Positions 24,761-34,665 of a stretch of 64,000 bases of DNA are shown here, piece by piece (position 1 is the first letter of the stretch; the number at the start of each line of letters is the position of its first letter). The notes beneath the pieces are model-generated. The model was not told the DNA's origin and ran no database searches. It saw only the letters and a list, made by a program, of their open reading frames with translations. The translations under genes and the position numbers were made by a program. Origin of the DNA: Halorientalis persicus. Its GTDB lineage: Archaea; Halobacteriota; Halobacteria; Halobacteriales; Haloarculaceae. Location of the stretch: the NCBI RefSeq assembly GCF_900110215.1, contig NZ_FOCX01000011.1, positions 85,546 to 149,545 on the forward strand. The letters run 5' to 3'.

Positions 24761-25116
24761 TCGACGAGATCACACCGGACGACCTCGCGGCGTTGCTGGG
24801 GGCCGATAAACCGGTTCGGATCGTCGACATCCGGTCACCGACCGCCTTCCGTCGCGGTCACATCCCCGGGAGCGTAAACCTCCCGTTCCCGCAGTTGCCG
24901 ACCCGGGTCGACGACCTCGACGATGCGGACCGCATCGTGACTGTCTGTCCCCACGGGCACGACAGCCTTCGGGCCGGTCGGCTGATCGTCTCCGCCGAGA
25001 GCGTCGACGATGCGACCGTTCAGAGCCTGGCCGGCGGGCTGGAAGCGTGGGACGGCGAGCTAGAAGGCGGTGCCGACGGACGGGATAGCGACGACGGTCC
25101 GGCTGCGCCGTTCTGA
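24757..25116 (+). CDS. Rhodanese-domain protein
   Basis: 119 residues from a GTG that overlaps the stop of the NUDIX gene. Rhodanese fold with RIVDIRSPTAFRRGHIPGSVNLPF, active-site Cys in VTVCPHGHDSLRA (loop CPHGHDS) and closing LAGGLEAWDGE. The loop differs from that of the rhodanese at 6112-6435 (CQEGVSS), suggesting another acceptor. The tail is acidic and probably disordered. It is the last gene of the operon. Confidence 0.87.
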   Translation: MIDEITPDDLAALLGADKPVRIVDIRSPTAFRRGHIPGSVNLPFPQLPTRVDDLDDADRIVTVCPHGHDSLRAGRLIVSAESVDDATVQSLAGGLEAWDGELEGGADGRDSDDGPAAPF

Positions 25117-25164
25117 TCGAACGAACGAGTACTGGTGCCGGCGAGCGGCCGGCGAGGTGAAAGA

Positions 25165-25470
<306 letters not shown>

Positions 25471-25538
25471 CTACGAAACCGACGTATTAAACACCTTCGG
25501 GACCCCCGGAAGCAAGCCTTGCAAGCCGGTCTCGGCGG

Positions 25539-27722
25539 TCAGTCCAGCGGGCCCGTCCGCGCCCGCACGATCTCGTCGGCCACAGCCACGGCGTCGTCGG
25601 CGAGGCTCGTCGTCACCTCTCCCGCGTACCGGGCCCGCTCGTGGAGCCGATACAGCCGCTCGACGTCCTCGTCGGCGTCGATGGCCGCCAGGTACTGCCG
25701 CGGTGTCTCCCCGTCCTGGCGCGGCCGTTCCTCGCGCGCGAGAACGTATTCGACGCGCTCGAACGCCCGCTGTACGTCACTCGTCGGGTCGGCCCGTGGT
25801 TGCCAGCGGAGCCACACGGCTCGATAGGCGCGCTCGGTGAGCCCCAGTCGACGTGCCCCCGCCACGGTCCCGGCCAGCACCACGAGGATGAGGGCCGCCT
25901 CCTCGCGCGACGGCGGTTCGGGCAGGGGAATGCCGCCGCCCTCGTCCCTCGTCGTCCGCTCTACGGCCCCGTCGGTGGCCGGCGTCTGGATCGTCGCCGG
26001 CGTCGCGTCCGGCGTCTCCGGTGCCTGGCTCGTCGTCGGTGCCGGGGTCGACGGCGGTTCGGTCGTCGCTTCGGGGTCGTCGTCGACCTCCCCGAGATCC
26101 CCGCCGCCGCCCTCGATCTGATCCTGCTCTGTGGCCTGTCGCGGGCCGGCCGGCGTCGGGTCGAACTGGACCCAGCCCACCTCCGGGACGTAGACCTCGA
26201 CCCAGGCGTGCGAGTCCAGTCCCCGGACCTGATACTCCCCGTCGCCGACCTGTTCGCCCGTCGTGTACCCGACGACGAACCGCGCCGGGATGTTCTGGGT
26301 CCGCAACATCGTCACCATCGTCGTGGCGTAGTAGGTGCAGTACCCCTCGTTCATCTCGAACAGGAAGCTATCGGCGACCTCGCCGTCTGGACGGTCCACA
26401 TCCAGTGAGTACCCTTTCTCCCGTTCCAGGTAGGACTCGATCGCTCTGGCGGTCTCGTAGGGCGTCTCGGCGTCGGCCGCGTCCTGGATCTGGCGGGTGC
26501 GCGTCGCCACCCGGTCGGGCGTACTCGCCGGGAGGTTCGTGTAGCGTGACTCGATCCGGCTGGGATAGTCGTCGCTGGCCCGCTGGAGCCGACTCGGTGC
26601 CGCCACGGGCTGGCGGCTGACGACCGTGTAACTGTCGCCGGGTGCGAACGCCGACGCGGGCTGGAGTCCGCCCAGCGAGGTCACCGACGTACTCTCGGCC
26701 ACGCCGTCGCCGACGCTGATCGGCTTCCAGGCGGCGGGCATGGCGTCGAGTTCCGACTCGATCGTGACCTCCTGCTCGACGACCCGGCTCTCGCCCCGTG
26801 GGCCGCTCATCTCGCCGCGATAGTCGAGCGTCGAGCCGGTCCGGACCCAGCCGTCGCCCGTGTAGCGGTCGTAAGCACCCGTCCGCCAGTAGGCCTCGCG
26901 CGGGCTCTCGACGGTGAACCGGACCTCGTCAGAGAGACTGATCGACCCCTGGATCGAGACGCGTTGATCGGAGTTGATGAGACTTCCCTCGATGGTGTCG
27001 GTGTCGCTGTCCCCGAACAGGCCGAAGGGTGTCCCGGTCCCGCCGGGAACGACGCTGACCAGCATCGTCACGACCACCATCGCCGCCAGGACGACGGCCA
27101 TCGTCTCGACGGCACGGTCGGTCCCGCCGAACCGTTCGAGTCGGCCGAACCCGACCGTCCCGACCGCACCCAGCGCGCCGAGCAACGCCACCAGCGTCTC
27201 CACGTCGCCCGTGAGGACGAAGAAGGTCAGCGCGGCCCCGCCGACGAGCGCCGCCCCGACGTACCGCCGCCGGAGCGCCAGGTACCACGTCAGGAAGACG
27301 GGGGCTGGCGTGTACGCCAGCGCGAACAGTTCGATCATCTGGAGGCGCAACACCGACAGCCCCATCAACAGCGACACCACGTCGCCGAGGATGCGGTCCT
27401 GCTGGGCCACCACGTCCGCCGGTAGCGCCGAGGCGTACATCCAGAGCCCGAGCACCAGCAGTCCCAACCCAACGGGCAGGGCCGTCCACGCGCCGACGAC
27501 CCGCGACAGCCCCGTCGCTAGCGCGAGCGTCACCGCCACGACCAGCAGGAACGTGCTCGGGTCGCCGACCACGTCGATGATCCCGTACAGCGGGAAGGTG
27601 AAGGAAAACAGCATGAGGCCGGTCGACAGCAGGGCCAGCCCGCGCGGCGCGAACACCGCCGCCCAGGACCGCTTCGCCGCGTCGACACTCCTCTCCGTCG
27701 GACCACCGGTCTCCGCGCTCAT
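25539..27722 (-). CDS. TgpA-like membrane transglutaminase (DUF3488-transglutaminase)
   Basis: 727 residues. Six to seven N-terminal membrane helices (about 28-225) are followed by an extracytoplasmic transglutaminase-like domain with the catalytic triad C462 (NEGYCTYYATTMV), H505 (DSHAWVEVYV) and D521 (FDPTP). A long Thr/Pro/Glu-rich linker (530-600), one more membrane helix near 617-635 and a cytoplasmic helical tail (DUF4129-like) complete the TgpA architecture. It is the last gene of a MoxR-DUF58-TgpA operon, a set widespread in prokaryotes and thought to assemble or remodel envelope proteins. It overlaps the DUF58 gene by four bases. Confidence 0.9.
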   Translation of the reverse strand: MSAETGGPTERSVDAAKRSWAAVFAPRGLALLSTGLMLFSFTFPLYGIIDVVGDPSTFLLVVAVTLALATGLSRVVGAWTALPVGLGLLVLGLWMYASALPADVVAQQDRILGDVVSLLMGLSVLRLQMIELFALAYTPAPVFLTWYLALRRRYVGAALVGGAALTFFVLTGDVETLVALLGALGAVGTVGFGRLERFGGTDRAVETMAVVLAAMVVVTMLVSVVPGGTGTPFGLFGDSDTDTIEGSLINSDQRVSIQGSISLSDEVRFTVESPREAYWRTGAYDRYTGDGWVRTGSTLDYRGEMSGPRGESRVVEQEVTIESELDAMPAAWKPISVGDGVAESTSVTSLGGLQPASAFAPGDSYTVVSRQPVAAPSRLQRASDDYPSRIESRYTNLPASTPDRVATRTRQIQDAADAETPYETARAIESYLEREKGYSLDVDRPDGEVADSFLFEMNEGYCTYYATTMVTMLRTQNIPARFVVGYTTGEQVGDGEYQVRGLDSHAWVEVYVPEVGWVQFDPTPAGPRQATEQDQIEGGGGDLGEVDDDPEATTEPPSTPAPTTSQAPETPDATPATIQTPATDGAVERTTRDEGGGIPLPEPPSREEAALILVVLAGTVAGARRLGLTERAYRAVWLRWQPRADPTSDVQRAFERVEYVLAREERPRQDGETPRQYLAAIDADEDVERLYRLHERARYAGEVTTSLADDAVAVADEIVRARTGPLD

Positions 27723-28789
27723 CGCGACACCTCCTGTTCGGCCGGGGCGTCCTCGATCGGGTCGTCGCCGCTGGCACCGCCCGCACTGACAGCCCCGCGC
27801 GCCCGCTCGCCGTCACCTGCCGGGGACTCCGGCGGCGTCGGGCCGAGCGAGAGCCGGTGGTCCTGCCCGTCGATGGTCGCGGTCACGCCGTCCGCGTCGG
27901 CGGTGAGGATCACGTCCGCGCCCTCGCGGGCCGGTCGGGCCGGCTGTCCCGGCCCGGTGCGTGCGAGCAGGTCGAGGACGTGTTGCCGGTGGGCCTGTCC
28001 GCGGCCGGTCGCGACTTCGCCGGCCGGACAGGTGACGCCGACCGACAGGCCCGCCTCCATCGCCAGCACCGCGAGGCTGGCCGCGGCGGACGCCATCGCG
28101 TCGTCGTGGCCCGTCGCGGCCCCCGCCGCGATGGTCAGCGTCGACTCGCGTTGCTCGCTGACGAACTGTTTGACCACGAGGTCGCCGTCGCTCCGCTTGG
28201 CACTGGACTTCCAGTGCACGTCACGCAACGGGTCGCCCGGCGCGTACTCACGGATCGTGTCGAAGGCCTGTCGGTCGGTCGCGGTGTCGTATCCCAGCAG
28301 GTGCGCGACGGCGTCGTCCTCGCGCAGGTCGACCAGCGGCGGGTAGACCAGCGCCGTCGCGGTCCCCTCGGGCTCGAAGGCGCGGACGAACAGGCCGAGC
28401 ACGTCGGTCACGACGACGCGTGGCGGCCCGAGGTCCCACGCGCCCCGCGCCCCGAGTTCGATCTCGTACTCGACGGTCGCCGGGAGCGTCACCCGCCGGT
28501 CGTATCCATCCGCCGCCACACCCGGCGGGATCGAGTCGGTCACGCGCGCGAGCGCGCCGCCGTCGACGGTCAGTTCGACGGTACGTGACTCGCCGGGATG
28601 TCCGGGAACGGGGTCACCGCGGTCGATCTCGGGTCGACCGGCGTAGAACACCTGGACGGCGCTCACGAGCAGTGCGATCAGCGCGGGTGCGGCCAGCGCG
28701 TTCAGCGCGCGAGCGCCCGACGCGGCCGCCATCAGGATCGAGCCGACGGCGACGCCGACGACGCCGACGGTGCGCCAGGTCGGTCTCAT
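27719..28789 (-). CDS. DUF58 domain protein
   Basis: 356 residues. Two membrane helices at 9-27 and 31-47, then an extracellular-type beta domain, then the DUF58 core FDTIREYAPGDPLRDVHWKSSAKRSDGDLVVKQF near 190-225, which belongs to a vWA-like fold. C-terminal residues after about 310 are disordered and acidic. It is the middle gene of the MoxR-DUF58-TgpA operon, overlapping both neighbours by four bases. It is likely a substrate-binding partner of the MoxR ATPase. Confidence 0.9.
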   Translation of the reverse strand: MRPTWRTVGVVGVAVGSILMAAASGARALNALAAPALIALLVSAVQVFYAGRPEIDRGDPVPGHPGESRTVELTVDGGALARVTDSIPPGVAADGYDRRVTLPATVEYEIELGARGAWDLGPPRVVVTDVLGLFVRAFEPEGTATALVYPPLVDLREDDAVAHLLGYDTATDRQAFDTIREYAPGDPLRDVHWKSSAKRSDGDLVVKQFVSEQRESTLTIAAGAATGHDDAMASAAASLAVLAMEAGLSVGVTCPAGEVATGRGQAHRQHVLDLLARTGPGQPARPAREGADVILTADADGVTATIDGQDHRLSLGPTPPESPAGDGERARGAVSAGGASGDDPIEDAPAEQEVSR

Positions 28790-29748
28790 TCGACTGCGAC
28801 GGTGTCCAGTGCCTCGGCGACGATCGCTTCGCCGGTCCGGTCGGCCGCCGCCGTCCGGACCCGGTGGGGCATGATCGCCCGTGCCTCCGTCTGTACGTCG
28901 TCGGGGACGACGTAGTCACGGCCCGTGAGCGCCGCCCTGGCCTGGGCGGCCCGCAAGAGCGCGATGGAACCCCGCGGACTCACCCCCAGCTGGGCCTGGT
29001 CGCGCGTGTACGCCGCTAGCTGGGTGACGTAGGCCCGGATCGGTTCCTCGACGGTGATCTCGCTGACCGCCGTCCGCGCGGCCTGGAGGTCTTCGAGCGT
29101 GGCCACCGGCGAGAGCTCCTCGATGGGGTGGTTCCCCACCACGCGGCCGAGCATCTCGGCCTCGTCGTCGGAGTCCGGATACCCGAGGTGGAGTTTCTTC
29201 ATGAACCGGTCGAGTTCGGCCATCGGGAGTTCGTAGGTCCGGTCGCGCTCGACCGTGTTCTGGGTCGCGATCACGGTGAAGGGGTCGGGCATCTCGTGGG
29301 TCACCCCGTCCACCGTGACCTGCTGTTCTTCCATCGCTTCGAGCAGGGCGCTCTGGGTCTTCGGCGGTGCGCGGTTGATCTCGTCACCGAGGACGACGTT
29401 GGCGAACACCGGCCCCGGTCGGAAGTCGAACTCGCCGGTCTTCTGGTTGTAGACGTTGACGCCGGTGATGTCGGAGGGCAACAGGTCCGGCGTGAACTGC
29501 ACGCGTTTGAAGGATCCGTCGAAGGAGGCGGCGATGGAGCGGGCGAGCATCGTCTTGCCGACTCCGGGCACGTCCTCCAGCAGGACGTGCCCCCGGCCGA
29601 GTATCGCGGTGAGGATGTGTTCGATCTCCGCGTCGTGGCCGACGATCACCTCGCCGACGTTCTCGGCGACGCGGCGGGCGAGCGCGCCCGCGTCCTCGAC
29701 TCCGTCGGCCGACTCCGATCCTAGCGTCGATGTGTCTGCGTCAGTCAT
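28786..29748 (-). CDS. MoxR-family AAA+ ATPase
   Basis: 320 residues. Walker A is DVPGVGKTM, Walker B VVLGDEINRAPPKTQSALLE, sensor 1 IATQNTVE, and the arginine-finger region LDRFMKKLHLGYP; this is the MoxR/RavA clade. It works as a chaperone-like ATPase on vWA proteins, here presumably the DUF58 product encoded next. The ATG at 29748 (MTDADTSTLGSES) is chosen over one 33 codons upstream because the extra part is not acidic. First gene of the operon. Confidence 0.92.
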   Translation of the reverse strand: MTDADTSTLGSESADGVEDAGALARRVAENVGEVIVGHDAEIEHILTAILGRGHVLLEDVPGVGKTMLARSIAASFDGSFKRVQFTPDLLPSDITGVNVYNQKTGEFDFRPGPVFANVVLGDEINRAPPKTQSALLEAMEEQQVTVDGVTHEMPDPFTVIATQNTVERDRTYELPMAELDRFMKKLHLGYPDSDDEAEMLGRVVGNHPIEELSPVATLEDLQAARTAVSEITVEEPIRAYVTQLAAYTRDQAQLGVSPRGSIALLRAAQARAALTGRDYVVPDDVQTEARAIMPHRVRTAAADRTGEAIVAEALDTVAVE

Positions 29749-29933
29749 GGGTAGCGGGGGGTGCTGGGCGAGTAGCGGGTCCTGCACTGCCGACCTGTAA
29801 GTGCTTTCTCCACGCGGCCCGACGAACCGCGGGCTCGGACACTGCATCCGGCGGGACCGCGACCGTCAGTGCCGTTCACATACGCGGTTCGGACCGGTCC
29901 CACGTAATATTGCTGTATCAACCGGCTGACTCG

Positions 29934-30182
29934 TTACCACTCTTTGCAGTCGGGACAGACCAGGTCGTCACCGTCCCGCCAGCGGCGCGCAACCGAGTCG
30001 TCACAGACCGCACAAACTGCGCCGTCCCCGCTCCAGGCGTACGTCGAGACCGCCGGGTCGACCGCGTCGGTCGCGGGTTCGTCGGCGGGGTCGGTATCGT
30101 CGTCGCCCGCCCCTGCCCCGTCGCTGTCGGCGTCCGCGTCGTCGCTCGCGTCCGTGAACTCGTCGAGCGAAGCGTCGTCCAT
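29934..30182 (-). CDS. Small zinc-ribbon protein with acidic N-terminus (DUF7573-like)
   Basis: 82 residues. An acidic, probably disordered N-terminal half (MDDASLDEFTDASDD onward) is followed by YAWSGDGAVCAVCDDSVARRWRDGDDLVCPDCKEW, where CAVC and CPDC make a zinc ribbon. This architecture matches a haloarchaeal family I recall as DUF7573. Function unknown; such ribbons often mediate protein or nucleic-acid contacts. Confidence 0.7.
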   Translation of the reverse strand: MDDASLDEFTDASDDADADSDGAGAGDDDTDPADEPATDAVDPAVSTYAWSGDGAVCAVCDDSVARRWRDGDDLVCPDCKEW

Positions 30183-30261
30183 GGGAGTGCCTGTGGCTCC
30201 GGTCGTCTTAGACCTTCGCCAAACCACGACACACAAGTACCAGCGCCCCAATCTCTCGGGT

Positions 30262-30477
30262 ATGGCAGGACTCGTCGATATCGTCACTAGCATCCCGGAA
30301 CTCGTCCGGAGCATCAGCGAGATCGCCCTTTCGGACCCGCTCAGCGCCGTCCTGATCACCGTCGGTGGCCTCCTGATCGCCGGGACGGTCGGCCTGACGG
30401 CCTACCTCGTCCTCGGCGTGCTGGTCTCGGCGGTGATCCCGGACCTCAGCGGAGGACAGCCCCCGCAAGCTCGATAG
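30262..30477 (+). CDS. Small membrane protein, function unknown
   Basis: 71 residues: MAGLVDIVTSIPELVRSISEI, then one long hydrophobic stretch (about 28-62) that may form one or two helices, ending in GGQPPQAR. It overlaps the 3' end of the convergent mer gene by 32 bases, which is unusual here and slightly lowers confidence. An ACACACAAGTACC region lies about 30 bases before the start; there is no clear ribosome-binding site. Confidence 0.6.
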   Translation: MAGLVDIVTSIPELVRSISEIALSDPLSAVLITVGGLLIAGTVGLTAYLVLGVLVSAVIPDLSGGQPPQAR

Positions 30478-31414
30478 CCCGCTCCAGATCCGGCCCGAGC
30501 GGCGCACCGACGACGAAACTGTCCGCGTACTCCATCACCGCCTCGATCTCTTCCTCGACCTGTGTCTGTGTCCCGGCGATACAGAACGCGTCGATCATCG
30601 CCTCGGTCACGAGCCCGAAGGCCTCGCTGAACGACCCGGCCTCGATGGCCGCCCCGATCTCCTCGGCCCGCTCGTGGTCGAGGTCGTGGCGGTCCAGCAC
30701 GGGCGGGGCCGCGCCGCCAGCGATGAACGCCACGGGTGGCCGTGCGGCCTCCCGGGCGGCCGCTTCTTCCTCGGCGACGCTGACGCTCGCGTAGGCCGCG
30801 AAGTCGAACGATCCTCGCTGTTCGGGTCGCTCTTCGAGCCCCTTCTCGACCTGTTCGGCCGCCCACGCCATGTCACGGGGGTGTGAGCCGTTGTAGAGGA
30901 CGCCGTCGGCGTGTTTCGCGCTCATCCGGATCATGTGGGGGCCCTGTGCGCCGACGTAGACTGGGATCTCGCCCTCGACCGGGTATTCGAGATCGGCGTC
31001 GGCCGCCTGGAAGGTCCCGTCCGCGTCGACGGACTCGCCAGCCCACAGGTCCTGTGCGACCTTGAACGTCTCCAGCACTCTGCGGAGCGGGCTGTCGCGC
31101 TCGACGCCCAGCGCCGACAGGGTCGAGCGGTCGCCGGGGCCGACGCCGAAGACGGCCCGGCCGTCGCTGACCTCTTGGATCGTCGCGACCCGGGAGGCCA
31201 GCGCGACGGGGTGTGTGTCGTAGGGGTTGGCCGCCGCCGGGCCCAGCGCCACCTCGTCGGTGGCCGCCGCGATCCGGTCCAGGGCGACGTAGGGATCGCG
31301 GTTGAAGTAGTGACAGGACGCCAGGACGGTGTCGAAGCCCGCCTGCTCGGCGGTGACTGCCAGTTCGGTAACCTCTTCGATCGGATGCTCGGGGGTGAGT
31401 TCGATAGCCTTCAT
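30446..31414 (-). CDS. mer: 5,10-methylenetetrahydromethanopterin/-folate reductase-like F420 enzyme
   Basis: 322 residues, luciferase-like TIM barrel. LASCHYFNRDPYVALDRIAAATDEVALGPAAANPYDTHPVALAS and FGVGPGDRSTLSALG match Mer. Haloarchaea lack methanogenesis, and their Mer homologue probably serves folate-linked C1 metabolism; the fit with cofE just upstream (four-base ATGA overlap), which makes the F420 cofactor, is the same pairing as in Haloferax volcanii. The ATG at 31414 (MKAIELTPEHP) lies inside the cofE stop. Converges on a small membrane gene. Confidence 0.88.
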   Translation of the reverse strand: MKAIELTPEHPIEEVTELAVTAEQAGFDTVLASCHYFNRDPYVALDRIAAATDEVALGPAAANPYDTHPVALASRVATIQEVSDGRAVFGVGPGDRSTLSALGVERDSPLRRVLETFKVAQDLWAGESVDADGTFQAADADLEYPVEGEIPVYVGAQGPHMIRMSAKHADGVLYNGSHPRDMAWAAEQVEKGLEERPEQRGSFDFAAYASVSVAEEEAAAREAARPPVAFIAGGAAPPVLDRHDLDHERAEEIGAAIEAGSFSEAFGLVTEAMIDAFCIAGTQTQVEEEIEAVMEYADSFVVGAPLGPDLERAIELAGAVLR

Positions 31415-32163
31415 GAGTCGTATTCCCACGCTTCCAGTGCCTGGCGGACGAGGTCGTCCGCCCGGTCCCGGAACAGTTCGTCGCTACCGTCGTGGTCGCC
31501 GAACTGCCAGTCGCGGACGACGGTCACCGGCGTGCCGCCGCCGCCCTCGCCGGCGACCAGGTTGCTCGCCGCCGCCAGTTCGTCGACCACCGATTGGACT
31601 GTCACGTCGAGTTCGCGGCCGTCGCGGTCGAGTTCGCCCCGCCAGTCGCGGCTGGCGGGCATCCCGGCCCAGCCGAGTGCGACGCCACGCTGGCCGTGCC
31701 GGAAGGGCCGGCCCGAGGTATCCGAGACGATCACCGGCCGGTCCAGCGCCTCGGACAGGGCCTGTGCGCTCGCCCCCGGGTCCTCGGGCAACAGCAGGAG
31801 ATCCGCGTCGGCCACGTTCGAGCGGTCGATGCCCGCGTTGACCGTCACGTGCCCGAAACGAGTCTTCGTGAGCAGGAACGGTGCCGACAGCAAGAGCGAC
31901 GCGCTCTCTTCGAGCACCGCCTGTGCGAACCGCGGATCCTTCGCCTCGCCGGTCAGGTCCGCCAGGCGCTCGGCGATCTCTCGGGCGCGTGCACTCGGTT
32001 CGAAATCCGAGCGGTCGGCCGTCCGTCCCTCCGCTTTCGAGACGACGGTACTGGCGACCACCACCACGTCGTCGGGCCGGAGCCGGACGCGACGCTCGAT
32101 CAACTCGGCCAGGTCGTCGTCCGGCCGAACCTCCGGCAGTCCCGGGACCGCGAACACCTCCAT
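31411..32163 (-). CDS. cofE: Coenzyme F420-0:L-glutamate ligase
   Basis: Adds glutamates to F420-0, using GTP. 250 residues, the size of archaeal CofE. MEVFAVPGLPEVRPDDDLAELI, VVVVASTVVSKAEGR, the LTKTRFGHVTVNAGIDRSN block and VSDTSGRPFRHGQRGVALGWAG are conserved elements of the active site. Its stop overlaps the start of mer, so F420 maturation and an F420-using enzyme are coupled. The start at 32163 matches the family; upstream in-frame codons are antisense-like. Confidence 0.94.
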   Translation of the reverse strand: MEVFAVPGLPEVRPDDDLAELIERRVRLRPDDVVVVASTVVSKAEGRTADRSDFEPSARAREIAERLADLTGEAKDPRFAQAVLEESASLLLSAPFLLTKTRFGHVTVNAGIDRSNVADADLLLLPEDPGASAQALSEALDRPVIVSDTSGRPFRHGQRGVALGWAGMPASRDWRGELDRDGRELDVTVQSVVDELAAASNLVAGEGGGGTPVTVVRDWQFGDHDGSDELFRDRADDLVRQALEAWEYDS

Positions 32164-32441
32164 ACCCCCACTGTGGGGTGGCCGACAAAAAGGGACGCGC
32201 CACTGGCAAGGTCGGCCACCATCGCGGACGCACTCCCAGTTCGTCACCCGCGCCACCGACGCCACCCGCACTTAAACTGCCGGCCCTTTCCGGAAGAACT
32301 ACCGGATACCGGACATACCTCGATATTCGGCTATTTTTAAATACTCACTTAAACTACCGGCTATCTACGCGGGGGGATATATCAGATATAGACGAATAAT
32401 TAAAGTGCCGTGGCGTGGAAGAAACGACTGGGGTGACCGAT
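32164..32441. promoter_or_regulatory. AT-rich divergent promoter region
   Basis: No gene. The segment around 32330-32405 is unusually AT-rich for this genome: TATTTTTAAATACTCACTTAAAC, split here as TATTTTTAAATAC and CACTTAAAC, and GAATAATTAAAG. These are candidate TATA/BRE sites for the plus-strand membrane gene starting at 32442. Confidence 0.5.
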
Positions 32442-32819
32442 ATGGCGACTACGACCCGGACCCGGCGACGGCTGCCGAGGGTGGACCTGACGGTGTTCGT
32501 GCCGACAGTGGTACTCATCGCCGCGGAGGTGTGGTTCCTGGCGACGCAGGCGCGGTCGGTACTCCTCCCGCTCATCTGGATGGCACCGATGAACCTGCTC
32601 CTGCTGGCCTACGCCGTCGAGGAGTCGATCGCGCTCTCGATGGTGGCGATGCTGTTGTTCTTCGCGCGGTTCGTCTACCTGCCGGTCCTGCTGTTTGCCC
32701 CCATGGGTAACTTCCTGCTGTTCTACGCGCTGTTCATGGCACCGGTCGACGTGCTCATCGTCGGCTACATGACCAGCGCCGCCGGGAAACGGGTCACTGG
32801 ATCGTCGTCGGCCACCTGA
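32442..32819 (+). CDS. Four-helix membrane protein, function unknown
   Basis: 125 residues. Basic N-terminus MATTTRTRRRLPRV, then hydrophobic segments near 18-36, 42-58, 62-80 and 84-108. Rich in Leu, Phe and Met. No recognised family. It is monocistronic, with an AT-rich promoter region upstream and a gene-poor stretch downstream (32820-33024) in which only low-complexity sequence is seen. The ATG at 32442 is chosen; an ATG-like upstream start would add nine residues. Confidence 0.6.
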   Translation: MATTTRTRRRLPRVDLTVFVPTVVLIAAEVWFLATQARSVLLPLIWMAPMNLLLLAYAVEESIALSMVAMLLFFARFVYLPVLLFAPMGNFLLFYALFMAPVDVLIVGYMTSAAGKRVTGSSSAT

Positions 32820-33024
32820 CCACTCCCATCCCCCAACGCTCCCATAGAACGCTCCCCCCAACACCACGGGACCGTCTCCACACGGAACGCACTCCCGAAC
32901 CGATGCTCCCTCACGGAACGCTCTCCCCACACGCGTTCCGGTCTCTCACTCTCGAACCGACCGCTCCGGAGCGACGCAGACGTGTCGAGAACCAGCCACC
33001 GCAACCGGCATCGGCCAGTGACGT

Positions 33025-34665
33025 TCAGTCCCGTTCCGCCGAGTCCGACTCCCCGAGCGCCTGCGTCGTCACGTCCTCGGGCATCTCCGGGCGGTCCGGC
33101 GCGTCCCGTGACTCGGGCGTCTCGGGCGTCTCGTAGACGCCGGCGGCCGTCTCGACGACGACTTCGATGGGCAGGACTTCCCGGCAGAAGTCGACGCCGA
33201 AGGGCGTCAGGTGGATGCTCCGGCGGATCAGCTTTGCGCGTTTGGCCGCCTCGATGGCCTCCTGGACGTCGGGCTGGGCCTGCAGGATCTGGTACTCGTT
33301 CAGGTCCTCGACCGGCTCGTCGGAGAACCAGATCAGACCCAGTCGCTTGAGGTTGTTCAGGTAGGCGTGAACCCGGTCGAGGTGTTGACAGCCCGCCTCG
33401 TTGCCGATCATCGTCAGCCCGGCCGCCACGAGCTCGGAGTTGATCGGCACCCAGCCCACGTCGCGCACGTCCATCGAGGGCTGGCGACCCTCGGTGGCAA
33501 GCAGGCGGAGGATGCGCACTTCGTCGGGTGCCACCTGATCGAGGATCGACGCGTACGCGGGGTGGACTTCCTCGACGTAATCCACGTCGGCGGACGCCTC
33601 CATCAGGCGCGCGCCGCGCCGTCGCAGTCGGTCCCGGTCGGCTGGGAGCGAGGATGTCGGACGGTCGACCTCCGGCTCGTCGTTGTCCGCGGGCGTCTCG
33701 ACGCCGAGCCGATCCAGTTCGTCGAGCGTGATCGACCGCACCTCCTCGACCATGTCGACCATCGACTCCGACGTGGCCGCGGCCCGCACCAGCCGCGGGC
33801 CGGTCCGTACCCCCGACCGGACGGAGTAGCCCGTCGACCGCTGGAGGGCGGCCGCCCCGATCCGGGCGACCCGGAACGAGTCGTCGAGGTCGCTCGGCGT
33901 CGACAGCGACGGGTGATCGCCCTCGTCGAGATCCGGCGGCGAGAACTTGTCTTCCTCGATCTCGTCCGGGTTCAGCAGGTGTGACATCACCCTGTCGACG
34001 GACGAGAGTGTGTCCCCCGAGTCCGTCGCCGGGTCCGCCATGTCGGCGACGGCCTCGTCGAGCGAGCCGACCAGTTCGTCGGTATCGACCGACGGGTCCA
34101 GCAGGCTCGTGACCGTCGAGTCTAGCGTCGAGAACACCTCTTCGGAGTCCCCCGAGGGATCTGTCAGCGTCGCGAGGGCGGCGTCGAACATCGTAAAGGC
34201 CTCCTCGATGCCCTCCTCGGCGACGGTCGGATCGGTCATCGCAGACTCGATCACCGAGAGCACGCCGTCGGTCCGGGTCGCCGAGGACCCCGTCGGGTCG
34301 ACGATGGCCGTACTCAGCACCGACAGCGCCTCCTCGGTGGCGTCGGGATCGACCGGATCGATGATCGTCGACTCCAGTACCGAGAGGAGTCGCTCGGTCT
34401 CGCCGGGGGAAAGCGGCGTCGGTGTGACGATCGACGCCTCCAGCACGTCGAGCAACTGATCGACCTGGTCCTGTCCGAGGTCGCGCTCGGTCGTGGCCAC
34501 GTCGAGGACGTCGAACAGCTGGACGACCGACGACGGATCGAGGGCGTCGGTGGTGTCCGCAGTCCCCTCTGTTTCGCGTGCGATCTCCGACACCCAGTCG
34601 TCGCTGTTCCCCCCTTCTGGCTCGGAATCGCCCGGTCTCCGTTCGCTGTCGTTGAACTCGCTCAT
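33025..34665 (-). CDS. Abi-alpha (DUF4393)-like protein with nine N-terminal tandem repeats
   Basis: 546 residues. Residues 46-240 hold about nine degenerate 20-22 residue repeats of the form LxxLDSxIxDPx, for example LLDVLEASIV, LLSVLESTIIDP, ALSVLSTAIVDP, VLSVIESAMTDP, VFSTLDSTVTSLLDP. Residues 345-500 match the Abi-alpha/DUF4393 pattern: VHPAYASILDQVAPDEVRILRLLATEG, then a cysteine-containing linker and LNNLKRLGLIWFSDEPVEDL and IHLTPFGVDFCREVLP. That domain is linked in bacteria to abortive infection. The gene overlaps the DUF445 gene upstream by four bases, so both are cotranslated. The role in haloarchaea is unknown. Confidence 0.75.
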   Translation of the reverse strand: MSEFNDSERRPGDSEPEGGNSDDWVSEIARETEGTADTTDALDPSSVVQLFDVLDVATTERDLGQDQVDQLLDVLEASIVTPTPLSPGETERLLSVLESTIIDPVDPDATEEALSVLSTAIVDPTGSSATRTDGVLSVIESAMTDPTVAEEGIEEAFTMFDAALATLTDPSGDSEEVFSTLDSTVTSLLDPSVDTDELVGSLDEAVADMADPATDSGDTLSSVDRVMSHLLNPDEIEEDKFSPPDLDEGDHPSLSTPSDLDDSFRVARIGAAALQRSTGYSVRSGVRTGPRLVRAAATSESMVDMVEEVRSITLDELDRLGVETPADNDEPEVDRPTSSLPADRDRLRRRGARLMEASADVDYVEEVHPAYASILDQVAPDEVRILRLLATEGRQPSMDVRDVGWVPINSELVAAGLTMIGNEAGCQHLDRVHAYLNNLKRLGLIWFSDEPVEDLNEYQILQAQPDVQEAIEAAKRAKLIRRSIHLTPFGVDFCREVLPIEVVVETAAGVYETPETPESRDAPDRPEMPEDVTTQALGESDSAERD